Part shown: positions 8,967 to 17,576 of the stretch, piece after piece
Position numbering within the stretch: position 1 is the first letter of the stretch
How the letters are laid out: each line of letters opens with the position of its first letter
Source of the DNA: an uncultured Bacteroidota bacterium
Lineage (GTDB): Bacteria; Bacteroidota; Bacteroidia; Chitinophagales; Saprospiraceae
Assembly: GCA_903933805.1 (NCBI GenBank)
Contig: CAIZLM010000321.1
Location: 1 to 36,913 of the forward strand
Direction of reading: 5' to 3'
DNA: 36,913 nucleotides
Translations under genes and position numbers: made by a program
Notes under the pieces: model-generated
What the model was told of the DNA's origin: nothing
The model's database searches: none
Seen by the model: the letters and a program-made list of their open reading frames with translations, nothing else

Positions 8967-9090
8967 AATTTTAGTAACTATCCCCATCTTGGCTGCTGTT
9001 GAAGCGGATACCTACAACAATTGGGTATTTACTGTGTACAATCAAGGCGTCTGAATTCTCTTTCCGTGGTAAAAAAGCTAACTCACTTCC

Positions 9091-12000
9091 ATGCTGATGC
9101 GCAATTTATTTTTTCTCGTAAGCCTAGCATTTTGCTGGTGCACCACCACATCACTGCACGCACAAGGCGGCGGATGTGAATGTACCAACTGCCCACAGTT
9201 TATGCAGGATCTCTTTGTAGGGGATTTTAACATCAACGTCCAGGGCGCTACGAACAACACATTGGGACAGAACGGTCAGGGCGTTTGTGCTGTTATTGTA
9301 CATTTTGACCACACTGCCCTGTGCGATATTTCCATTACACTCACGGCGCCTTCCGGCCAAACAATCACTTTGGTAGGTCCCATTGGTCAGTTTTGCAACA
9401 ATATGGGCAATGTTGGCACCGATTGGAATGTTACGTTTGTACCCTGTGGCGGTGGGGCCGTTCCAGATCCGGGGTTCACGGCACAATGGAACAACAACCA
9501 AGCCTGGGGCGCCAACAACAATTACAGCGGAAGTTACTATCCCTTTGCGGGTTGTTTACAGAATCTTTCCGGCCCTGTTAATGGCAACTGGGTACTTACG
9601 GTGACGGATGGCCAAGGCGCTGACACCGGTAACTTATACGATTATGAAATTATCTTTTGTGACCCCAGTGGTATCAGCTGTGTTTCCTGCGATGCAAACG
9701 CCGGAACGCTGACACAACCGGATGTGATGGCCTGCCAGGGAGCCCCTGAACTCACCTTGGACCTTCCCCCAAGTTATACGCCACCAGTGGTTGAACCTCC
9801 GGCATCCGACTACACCTACAGCTATCTGATAGGAGGCCCTGGCGGCATTCTTCAAGCGATAACCTCTTCGCCGGATCTCAGCGGGTTGCCCGCAGGCAAC
9901 TACACCGTCTGTGGTTTGTCTTACCTGACAGCACATCAAAATTTACTGCCCACGATCAATGGTGTACTGACCGTTACCCAATTAACCAATCAACTCAATT
10001 CCAATACGCCGCCTTTCTGTGGCAATGTCACGTCCAACTGCGTCAATGTCACCATCTTTCCGATTCCTCCGGATGAAGAAGAAACCGTCGTGTTGTGTGC
10101 CCCGGAATGCCATGATTTTTTGGGTGAATATTACTGCCAAACCGGCGATTACACGGTGGAACAAATGGACGCCAACGGATGCCAATACAACGCTATTTTA
10201 CACCTGACCATCAACACACCCTCATTCCGTACCATCAATGAAATTGTGTGTCCTGGCAATTGCGCTACTCACCCGTCATTCCCAGATGCCTGCGGTCCTG
10301 GCCTTTACCAAATAACCCTTGTAAACGCCCGCGGATGTGACAGTATTCTCACCCTCAACCTAACTACCATGAACGTGAACGCGGTGATTCAACCACCTGC
10401 CATGCTCACGTGTACGCAAAATACCGTTCAGTTGTCGGGCGTTGGTTCGACGCTTGGTTCCGGGACGACTTATTTGTGGACGGCTGGCAATGGCGGATTG
10501 ATCAGTGGCCCCAACAACCTCATTGCTGCAACAGCCGCTGCTCCTGGCGTCTATAAGTTGTTGGTATGTAGAACCATCAGTGGCGTTACTTGCTGCGATT
10601 CCACCTCCGTCAATGTTACTTCCAGTATCGTACTGCCCAACACACCTGTCATCTCTGGCAGCGGCGCCATTTGTGCAGACACCAATCAGTTGTTTTCTGT
10701 TGGTGCAGTCTTGGGAGCGACCCATTATACTTGGACGGTCCCACCCGGGATCAGCATTATTTCGGGTCAAGGAGATACCGCTATCATTGTTCAATGGACC
10801 AACGCGTTGGGAGGCAATATCTGTGTCACCGCCGACAATGCTTGTGGATCAAGTTTACCGGCATGTAAAGCCGTTTTTCCGGTTTTTGCACCTCCTGCAC
10901 CGAACATCAATGGAGACCTCAACGTGTGCAAGGATTCCATCTATACCTATTCAGCTGACACGATACCTGGCGTCAGCAACATCTTTTGGCAAGTGACCGG
11001 TGGCAACATCTTAAGCGGCAACGGCACCTATGTTGTTGCAGTACAATGGACCGACGTCCAAACCAATGGAACGTTGTGTGCCTATGCGTCCAATGTGTGT
11101 GGACAAAGCGATACTACCTGCCTGAATAGTACCATCAACGCAGTACCATCTTCAGCGGATGTTTTTACTGGCAGTGCAACCCGATGCGTTGGCACCATAG
11201 GGCAATATTCTATTAGCCCCCCCATCAGTGGTGCTACTGGATATGTATGGACCGTACCAGCGGGCGGAACGATCTTGTCGAATCCAGACAGCACTGCCAT
11301 CATCGTTCGATGGGATTCTGTGCTCACGGGCGATGTTTGTGTGTACGGTGTAAATGGTTGCGGCGCAGGGGATTCACACTGCTTTGCTGTAAAAATTTTA
11401 GACCAGTTGATCGCAGATGCCGGTATTGATACAGCAGTTTGTGGTGTTTCGGTGAACTTGGCGGCGGTACCCGGCGGTGCAGGTGTCACTGGAAATTGGA
11501 CGGTTATTGCTGGTCCTGGATGGGCGCAATTTGCCAACACCAGTTCTGCCAACACCAGCGTATCCGTAAATTCCCCCGGTACGTATGAATTTCAATGGCG
11601 GTTAGCCAATGGTGGTTGTATAGAATGGGATACCGTTCAAATTCAATTCAATGCCATCCCCATGGGTGGGGTTGCGCAGGCTAACTGTGGCAGCGCCAAC
11701 GATAACTTCACGGTTTCATTCCAAGTATCCGGGGGCACAGCGCCATACACCATTCAGGGTGGCACCCTCAGTGATAGCATTTTTACCTCAGAGCCCATCC
11801 CCAATGGATATTCGTATGTTTTTGCTGTAACGGATTCCAATGGCTGCGTTTCTCCCCCAATTTCTGGGGTGTATAATTGCAACTGCGCTTCCAATGCCGG
11901 TCAAATGACCCTTCAATTAATAACAGCATGCCCCGGAAACAGCGTCACTGCTGCAGCGCCTGTTGGTGTTGGTTTGGATTCTGACGACATTGGTGCTTTC

Positions 12001-15000
12001 GTACTTCACACCAAACCTGGGTCCATTTTGGGCACTATTTTTGGAGAAAATACCAGCGGGACATTCCCCTTCACCAATGGAATGTCGTACGGTACTACCT
12101 ACTACATTTCTTATGTTGTGGGCAACAACCTGAATGGGCTTCCCGACCCAATGGACCCCTGCATTTCTGTCTCTCCCGGACAACCGGTCGTGTTTTACGA
12201 CAACCCAAGCGCCAACGCCGGTGCAGATGTAACTGGCTGTGGATTAACCCTCTCGGTGCAAGGCAACACCAATCAAGGCAGTGGTTTTTGGACGGTCAAC
12301 AGTACGCCTGTCTTTGAGACCGCCACCATTGGGACGCCTCAAAACGCTTCCACACAGGTAACGGTCAGCAATTTTGGCGACTACACCTTGGTCTATACCG
12401 TAACCCGCAATGGATGCGTCGGGACAGACGAGGTGGTTGTGCACTTTGGCGATGCCCCGGTGGCGGGTGTTGTCACCCACAGCTGTGACCCGACGTTCCA
12501 AGTGTACCAGGTTGTTTTTCCTATGTCTGGTGGGCAAGCGCCCTATTCCGTCAATGGGCAATCTGTTGCTGGATCAACATTTACCTCTCCATTGCTGAAC
12601 AGCGGCAGTGCCTATAACTTTGTTATTACAGATGCGCTGGGGTGTATTTCAAACCCCACGACCGGTTCTTTTTCCTGTAACTGTGCGACGAATGCCGGAC
12701 AAATGGCTCAGACGACAATTACAGCCTGTCAATCAGACTCCATCACCGCGCAACTTCTTGGTGGACAAACACTGGATGCCAATGACGTGACGGCGTTTGT
12801 GTTGCACACAGGATCTGGACCCTCCCTAGGAACCATTTTGGCGCAAAACCACACTGGAAAATTTGGTTATTGGGCTACGATGACTTTTGGCGTTACCTAT
12901 TATATCTCCGTGGTTGCGGGAAACAATTTAAATGGATTCCCCGATCCCAATGACCCTTGTTACACCGTTTCTCCTGGCCAACCCATTGTATTTCTCCAAA
13001 ATCCTACGCCCAATGCCGGCAGCGATTTCGTCGTATGTGGATTAATGGCCAATATGGGCGCGGCACCCACGGCACTCGCGGGTAATTGGACACAGGTAAG
13101 CGGCCCTTTAACCGGCATTTTCTCCAACAATCAGAGCAGAACCTCCCAGATAGCTGTTCCAACACCCGGTACCTATGTTTTCCGGTGGACAGAGTTTAAT
13201 GGTATTTGTTCTGTTTCAGATGAAGTGCAAGTCGTGTTTTGGAACAATCCATCGGTTGGTGGACTAACGGAACAGTGTAACAACACCAATACTGGATACA
13301 CCGTCAGTTTTTCAGTCAGCAACGGCTCGGGTACTTACAGCGTAATTGGGTTGAATGGAACATTCAATGGCAATATTTTTACCTCAGTATTGCTGCCCAA
13401 CAACAGCAATTACGCCTTTACAATACTGGATGCCTTCGGGTGTCAATCCGCAATCGTATCGGGCAGCCACAGTTGTAATTGCAGCACCAACGCAGGGTCC
13501 ATGGTCAACTTGCTCCTTGTTTTTTGTGCAGATCAACCTGCCACGGCCACTTGGAACAACAATGCAACCCTCGATGGCAATGATATGGTACAATTCATAT
13601 TGCACGACCAACCCGGCAGTTCACTGGGAACCGTATATGCGACCAACACACAGCCCACTTTTACCTTCGGTGCAGGACTACAAACGGGCATAACCTATTA
13701 TATTTCAGCCATTGCCGGCAACAATCAAGGTGGCGTAATAAACCTAAACGACCCGTGTCTGGATATTGCACTTGGTACTCCTATCCAGTGGAAAGCCTTG
13801 CCCACCGCCACCATTTCAGGTACAACAACCATTTGCAACGGAAGCAGTGTCCCCTTGACCATTTCCGGTGCTGGAACATATCCACTGACATTGAACTACA
13901 GCACTGGTACGCCAGGGCAGTGGACGATCCCCAATCCCCAGTCCATCGCCATTGCTGTCAGCCCAACGACCACAACAACTTACACGCTTATTTCTGTCAC
14001 CGATGGCAGCGCGCCCACCTGTGCTTCCAACTTAAACTCCGGCGTGACCATAACGGTTGTGCAACCCGTCCATTCAGGAATTGCTGGCGCGCCGTTGGAT
14101 CTTTGTGCAGAAGCCGCCCAAACCATCCAACTTCGCAACCAAATCAATGGAGAGGACTCCGGCGGACAATGGACGGAAACCTCTGCCATTCCATCCTTGC
14201 CAGGGGGCTTTAATGGTACAACTGGTATTTTCAACACGGCTGGACAACCGTCAGGTACGTACAATTTTCAATATTCCCTGCAAGCAGCTTTGCCGTGTGC
14301 CAATCAGTCAACAAGTGTATCCATCAACATCCATCCCACGCCGGTTGCAGATGCCGGTTTACCACAAACAATTGATTGTCACCAGGATACCGTAATGATC
14401 GGAGGTTCCGGGACAAGTATGGGAACAGGTATCCTCTATAGTTGGAAAAGGGCAGGAATAACGGTCGGCAACACAGCGCAACTGATCAGTACGATCGGCG
14501 GAACTTATGCCCTCTCTGTCACCAATGATTTTGGATGTTCAGACAGCGATACCACTTCCATTGCAGTCAACAATGACATTCCAATGGCCGGTAAAATATC
14601 CGTCAAATCTGTAACCTGTCATGGTGAAAACGATGGTTATATCCGATTGGATTCCATCATAAGCAACCACCAACCGGTGCTTTTTTCCCTGAATGGCGGG
14701 CCCTTTGAAGCAAATCTGTCCTATGGTAATTTGGAACCTGGCACCTACGTGGTAACCTTGCTCGACAACTATGGCTGTGAGTGGCAGACCGCGCCAATCA
14801 TGGTCACAGAGCCCCCTGTCCTATCGGTTGATTTAGGTGCTGATATCGAGGCAATCTTTGGCGATTCCGTGACCATAGAGGCAAACGTCAATGTGGTGCT
14901 ATCAGCCTTGGAATCGCTGCAGTGGAATCCATTGCTGGACACCCTTCATGCTCAAACATTCACCCAAACATTCCTGCCTTTAAAGTCAAAATACGTCACC

Positions 15001-15360
15001 CTTGAAGTGGTAGATACCAATGGCTGTAATGCGAAAGCCAAGATTGCGGTACGTGTGCAACGGCCTAACGAGGTGTACATCGCGAACATTTTCAAACCCG
15101 GAAGCCCTAACCTAAACGACCGTTTGACCGTATTTGCTGGACGGGGTGTGGAAGAAATTGAATCTTTCCGCGTTTTCGACCGGTGGGGCAGTTTACTGTT
15201 TGAAACCCTCCACTACCAGCCAAACGACCCGATTTTTGGTTGGGACGGCACCTACAAAGATCAAATGGTATTACCCGGTGTTTACGTATATGCTGCTACT
15301 GTCCGTTTTATTGACGGAGAAGTGCAACTATTCAAGGGTGACGTAACCGTTTTCAGGTAG
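9091..15360 (+). CDS. Giant T9SS type B secreted surface protein with P-domain-like, PKD-like and 266-residue repeats
   Basis: The protein has 2089 residues and a signal peptide of about 25 residues (ends SLHAQ); starts at 9091 and 9097 are equally possible. Residues about 30-195 resemble a proprotein-convertase P domain (ISITLTAPSGQTITLVGP ... GNWVLTVTDGQGADTGNL). Three PKD-like units start near residues 520, 605 and 691, each with a pattern such as YTWTVPPG...AIIVQW and paired Cys. Three longer repeats follow, marked by NC(A/S)(S/T)NAG at residues 931, 1197 and 1463, an exact 266-residue (798-bp) period; each contains an LHT/LHD...LGT...YYIS...NDPC-type core. The C-terminus (about 1993-2089) is a type B T9SS sorting domain (FRVFDRWGSLLFE, GWDGTYKDQ, LPGVYVYAATVRF). 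It is expected to be exported by T9SS and displayed or released as an adhesin-like protein. Confidence 0.95.
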   Translation: MLMRNLFFLVSLAFCWCTTTSLHAQGGGCECTNCPQFMQDLFVGDFNINVQGATNNTLGQNGQGVCAVIVHFDHTALCDISITLTAPSGQTITLVGPIGQFCNNMGNVGTDWNVTFVPCGGGAVPDPGFTAQWNNNQAWGANNNYSGSYYPFAGCLQNLSGPVNGNWVLTVTDGQGADTGNLYDYEIIFCDPSGISCVSCDANAGTLTQPDVMACQGAPELTLDLPPSYTPPVVEPPASDYTYSYLIGGPGGILQAITSSPDLSGLPAGNYTVCGLSYLTAHQNLLPTINGVLTVTQLTNQLNSNTPPFCGNVTSNCVNVTIFPIPPDEEETVVLCAPECHDFLGEYYCQTGDYTVEQMDANGCQYNAILHLTINTPSFRTINEIVCPGNCATHPSFPDACGPGLYQITLVNARGCDSILTLNLTTMNVNAVIQPPAMLTCTQNTVQLSGVGSTLGSGTTYLWTAGNGGLISGPNNLIAATAAAPGVYKLLVCRTISGVTCCDSTSVNVTSSIVLPNTPVISGSGAICADTNQLFSVGAVLGATHYTWTVPPGISIISGQGDTAIIVQWTNALGGNICVTADNACGSSLPACKAVFPVFAPPAPNINGDLNVCKDSIYTYSADTIPGVSNIFWQVTGGNILSGNGTYVVAVQWTDVQTNGTLCAYASNVCGQSDTTCLNSTINAVPSSADVFTGSATRCVGTIGQYSISPPISGATGYVWTVPAGGTILSNPDSTAIIVRWDSVLTGDVCVYGVNGCGAGDSHCFAVKILDQLIADAGIDTAVCGVSVNLAAVPGGAGVTGNWTVIAGPGWAQFANTSSANTSVSVNSPGTYEFQWRLANGGCIEWDTVQIQFNAIPMGGVAQANCGSANDNFTVSFQVSGGTAPYTIQGGTLSDSIFTSEPIPNGYSYVFAVTDSNGCVSPPISGVYNCNCASNAGQMTLQLITACPGNSVTAAAPVGVGLDSDDIGAFVLHTKPGSILGTIFGENTSGTFPFTNGMSYGTTYYISYVVGNNLNGLPDPMDPCISVSPGQPVVFYDNPSANAGADVTGCGLTLSVQGNTNQGSGFWTVNSTPVFETATIGTPQNASTQVTVSNFGDYTLVYTVTRNGCVGTDEVVVHFGDAPVAGVVTHSCDPTFQVYQVVFPMSGGQAPYSVNGQSVAGSTFTSPLLNSGSAYNFVITDALGCISNPTTGSFSCNCATNAGQMAQTTITACQSDSITAQLLGGQTLDANDVTAFVLHTGSGPSLGTILAQNHTGKFGYWATMTFGVTYYISVVAGNNLNGFPDPNDPCYTVSPGQPIVFLQNPTPNAGSDFVVCGLMANMGAAPTALAGNWTQVSGPLTGIFSNNQSRTSQIAVPTPGTYVFRWTEFNGICSVSDEVQVVFWNNPSVGGLTEQCNNTNTGYTVSFSVSNGSGTYSVIGLNGTFNGNIFTSVLLPNNSNYAFTILDAFGCQSAIVSGSHSCNCSTNAGSMVNLLLVFCADQPATATWNNNATLDGNDMVQFILHDQPGSSLGTVYATNTQPTFTFGAGLQTGITYYISAIAGNNQGGVINLNDPCLDIALGTPIQWKALPTATISGTTTICNGSSVPLTISGAGTYPLTLNYSTGTPGQWTIPNPQSIAIAVSPTTTTTYTLISVTDGSAPTCASNLNSGVTITVVQPVHSGIAGAPLDLCAEAAQTIQLRNQINGEDSGGQWTETSAIPSLPGGFNGTTGIFNTAGQPSGTYNFQYSLQAALPCANQSTSVSINIHPTPVADAGLPQTIDCHQDTVMIGGSGTSMGTGILYSWKRAGITVGNTAQLISTIGGTYALSVTNDFGCSDSDTTSIAVNNDIPMAGKISVKSVTCHGENDGYIRLDSIISNHQPVLFSLNGGPFEANLSYGNLEPGTYVVTLLDNYGCEWQTAPIMVTEPPVLSVDLGADIEAIFGDSVTIEANVNVVLSALESLQWNPLLDTLHAQTFTQTFLPLKSKYVTLEVVDTNGCNAKAKIAVRVQRPNEVYIANIFKPGSPNLNDRLTVFAGRGVEEIESFRVFDRWGSLLFETLHYQPNDPIFGWDGTYKDQMVLPGVYVYAATVRFIDGEVQLFKGDVTVFR

Positions 15361-15387
15361 CAGGAACCTACAACGGCTTAAAAATAA

Positions 15388-15434
15388 GGGAAACAAGGGG
15401 GAGATGAAATCTATTATTCCTCCCCTTGTTTCCC
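15388..15434. terminator. Inverted repeat between convergent genes, possible terminator
   Basis: GGGAAACAAGGGG (15388-15400) pairs perfectly with CCCCTTGTTTCCC (15422-15434). The 13-bp stem sits between the 9091 gene and the convergent macrodomain gene and overlaps the latter's stop codon. There is no T-run, so rho-independent function is uncertain. Confidence 0.4.
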
Positions 15435-15902
15435 CTTGACGTAAGTTGCGTAAATATAAATATCGGCATCCAAATCGTGCAGATGTTGGTGAATGAGGGG
15501 TGAAACATCTTCCCATTTCAGGCCACCGACACCTGTTGCCAATCGGGGCATTGCCACGCTTTTCAATCCCTCTTTTTGAATTATTTTTTTCAACGATTGG
15601 AGGGCATGGTTCACTATGGTCAAGGTGGCTCCACCTGGGTGGCCCCCATGGCCATGTCCTTGAGGAGCGTTCTGGGTAAGCAAATTGATGATGCGAATGC
15701 CATGAACGCCACTCCAAATCCACGCAGTACCGGGCTCCGGATTCTCCAGTTTACAATAGTGCTTGAAATCCTTGAACATAGAAGGATACTCCTCCCGTAG
15801 GCTCAGGGCCAATCCGCTGTCAAAATGGTCAAACGGCGCTACACCGTGCACGATGGCTGTTGCTGTTGAAAGCAACAAATCACCACTTACTTCTTTGATC
15901 AT
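15414..15902 (-). CDS. Stand-alone macrodomain protein (ADP-ribose-binding, DarG/TARG1-like)
   Basis: The start at 15902 (MIKEVSGDLLLS) gives 162 residues, the size of a single macrodomain; an upstream in-frame ATG at 15977 would add 25 residues that do not fit the fold. The N-terminal strand-loop GDLLLSTATAIVHGVA fits the ADP-ribose-contacting region, and MPRLATGVGGLKWEDV near residue 122 matches the P-x-x-x-TG-x-GGL-x-W signature of DarG/TARG1-type macrodomains, which bind ADP-ribose and can remove it from targets. A His/Gly-rich insert (GHGHGGHPGG) follows residue 90. No DarT-like toxin is next to it, so a toxin-antitoxin role is not supported. The protein should be cytoplasmic. Its exact substrate is unknown. 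Confidence 0.85.
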   Translation of the reverse strand: MIKEVSGDLLLSTATAIVHGVAPFDHFDSGLALSLREEYPSMFKDFKHYCKLENPEPGTAWIWSGVHGIRIINLLTQNAPQGHGHGGHPGGATLTIVNHALQSLKKIIQKEGLKSVAMPRLATGVGGLKWEDVSPLIHQHLHDLDADIYIYATYVKGKQGEE

Positions 15903-16045
15903 GATATCATTAATTTTGATGATTGAATGATACAAAGGAATGACGTAAAGGTGTTCTAAGGTGGTGACCAAGACCACCTATAACGATGATATCCATCAAA
16001 CAGTAAAACCCAATGGTAAAATGTTGGCGCGTGATCGGTTTTGGA

Positions 16046-17323
16046 TCAATTCAATAGGCTATACTGACAAACATACGCCATACAGCCCGCCGCGTACCCC
16101 AACAAAGCCAACAATGCAATGCGTTTCAGGTACCAAAAAAATTCAATTTTCTCCATGCCCATGGCCGCAACACCTGCTGCTGAACCAATGATCAGGATGC
16201 TGCCACCGGTTCCTGTAGCATAAGCGAGGAATGACCAGAAGAAACCATCTGTTGGGTATTCGGCCAATGTGTACATTCCCTGGGCTGCCGCAACCAGGGG
16301 CACATTGTCAACCAGTGAAGACAACAACCCAAGCGTTCCAACGATAACGGTCTCGTTTCCAATATTTTGAGTGAGCCAAAGTGCAAGTTGCCTGAGTTGC
16401 CCAGATGATTCAAGGGCTGCGATACTGATGAGGATTCCCAGAAAAAAAAGAATACTGGGCGTGTCAATTTTACGCAAAGCATACACCACCGATCGCAAAT
16501 CCTTGTCAGCGGTGTCTTTTTCACTGTGGATGAGCTCTGTAATTACCCACATACAGCCCAAGCCAAAGAGAATGGCCATAAAAGGAGGTAAGTGCGTAAC
16601 CGTTTTGAAAACGGGTACAAACAACAAAGCCCCCAATCCAATTCCAAAAACTGTATTTCGTTCAAAAGCAGTAGCGTTGGCAGATGCATCATCGCTTTCT
16701 ACCGTGGCCAATATTTTGCCTTTCAACTGCCATGATAAGAACGTCAACGGAACCAATAGACAAACCACGGAGGCCAAAAAAACCTCAGACATTATTCCCT
16801 TTGCGGTTACCTGCCCGCCAATCCAGAGCATGGTGGTTGTCACATCGCCAATGGGCGACCAAGCACCACCAGCATTGGCCGCAATGACCGTCATACCGAC
16901 AAAATACGCCCGTATTTCTTTGTCGTCTATTATTTTTCTAAGCAGCGAAACCACCACGATGGTGGTCGTCAAGTTGTCTAGCACAGCCGAGAGAAAAAAG
17001 GTTATGAGACCGATCAGCCAGAGTAGGTTGACGGCTTTCTTTGTTTTGATCCTTTCCGTGATCAGGTGAAATCCATCGTGTGCGTCAATCAGTTCGACCA
17101 TCGTCATGGCCCCCAACAGAAAAAATAAGATACCCGATATTTCCCCCAAATGATCCATCAATTGGTGGGTTACCGCTGCCTTATCGGGCTGGTAGAGGAT
17201 GAAAATTGTCCAACAAATTGTCCCCGTTAGCAAAGCACTGGCGGCTTTGTTGATCCTGATTTTGTGTTCCAGTGCGATCGCAGCATATCCTACAACGAAG
17301 GTGAGTACAAGCAAGAATTCCAT
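16046..17323 (-). CDS. nhaD: NhaD-type Na+/H+ antiporter
   Basis: This 425-residue polytopic membrane protein has about 11-13 hydrophobic segments. It contains the NhaD signatures: GAMTMVELIDAHDGFHLIT (residues 71-89), SAVLDNLTTT (112-121) and ANAGGAWSPIGDVTTTMLWI (149-168), with conserved Asp and Thr residues typical of the ion-transport superfamily. NhaD exchanges external protons for internal Na+ (or Li+) and serves pH and salt homeostasis. The length is close to the family's usual size. The gene stands alone; a MITE ends only 21 bases upstream of the start codon, so its promoter must be in or beyond the MITE, or at the junction (TACTTTTA on the minus strand). An AGGTGGT/ACCACCT hairpin at 15959-15979 lies downstream. 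Confidence 0.92.
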   Translation of the reverse strand: MEFLLVLTFVVGYAAIALEHKIRINKAASALLTGTICWTIFILYQPDKAAVTHQLMDHLGEISGILFFLLGAMTMVELIDAHDGFHLITERIKTKKAVNLLWLIGLITFFLSAVLDNLTTTIVVVSLLRKIIDDKEIRAYFVGMTVIAANAGGAWSPIGDVTTTMLWIGGQVTAKGIMSEVFLASVVCLLVPLTFLSWQLKGKILATVESDDASANATAFERNTVFGIGLGALLFVPVFKTVTHLPPFMAILFGLGCMWVITELIHSEKDTADKDLRSVVYALRKIDTPSILFFLGILISIAALESSGQLRQLALWLTQNIGNETVIVGTLGLLSSLVDNVPLVAAAQGMYTLAEYPTDGFFWSFLAYATGTGGSILIIGSAAGVAAMGMEKIEFFWYLKRIALLALLGYAAGCMAYVCQYSLLN

Positions 17324-17344
17324 ATCAACAATATTTGACTAAAA

Positions 17345-17507
17345 GTAACTGGTTAGGTAGCACGCTTTCTGGCCCAAAAAGGCTCATTTTCCGCCATATT
17401 TCGCAGATTTTTTTGACCCTAGCGCTGCTACGGCCTACAAAAATCCGCTTCGTCTGGCAAAAAATAGCCACTTTTTTGTCTCAGACGCGACCACGCTTAC
17501 CAGTTGC
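17345..17507 (+). mobile_element. MITE copy 3 (full length)
   Basis: A 163-bp copy running from GTAACTGGTTAGGTAGCACG to ACCAGTTGC. By hand alignment it differs from the copy at 28010 at about 13 positions, and the right-hand half is nearly identical. Flanks are GACTAAAA and GATAAAAA, 6 of 8 identical, consistent with a decayed 8-bp duplication. It sits between the terminator of the oxoamine synthase gene and nhaD. A 66-codon frame through it is a repeat artefact. Confidence 0.9.
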
Positions 17508-17510
17508 GAT

Positions 17511-17548
17511 AAAAAATAGCCACCACACCTTGTGACAAGTGTGGCGGC
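17511..17548 (-). terminator. Rho-independent terminator of the oxoamine synthase gene
   Basis: On the minus strand GCCGCCACACTTG and CAAGGTGTGGTGGC form a long stem with one bulged base and a TCA loop, followed by TATTTTTT. It begins 28 bases after the stop codon at 17577. Confidence 0.85.
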
Positions 17549-17576
17549 TTTTGTGAAAAGACATTTTAGCGTAGCG

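Larger units (their letters stand above)
8576..9090. other. Divergent intergenic region with MITE copy 2
   Basis: This 515-base gap holds the promoter-like box at 8628-8635 and a complete MITE at 8805-8966. The remaining sequence (8636-8796 and 8975-9090) is AT-rich and shows no coding potential. No clear promoter for the 9091 gene was found. Confidence 0.6.

Noticed and set aside
11881-13480. 798-bp direct repeats as a possible CRISPR, mobile or satellite array
   Set aside because: They are in-frame, diverged protein repeats within one intact coding sequence.
15414-15902. Macrodomain gene as part of a DarTG toxin-antitoxin system
   Set aside because: No DarT-like gene is adjacent on either side.
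17335-17535. 66-residue plus-strand ORF, similar to one at 27982-28164
   Set aside because: The two peptides resemble each other only because both are translations of the MITE; the element has no conserved gene across copies.
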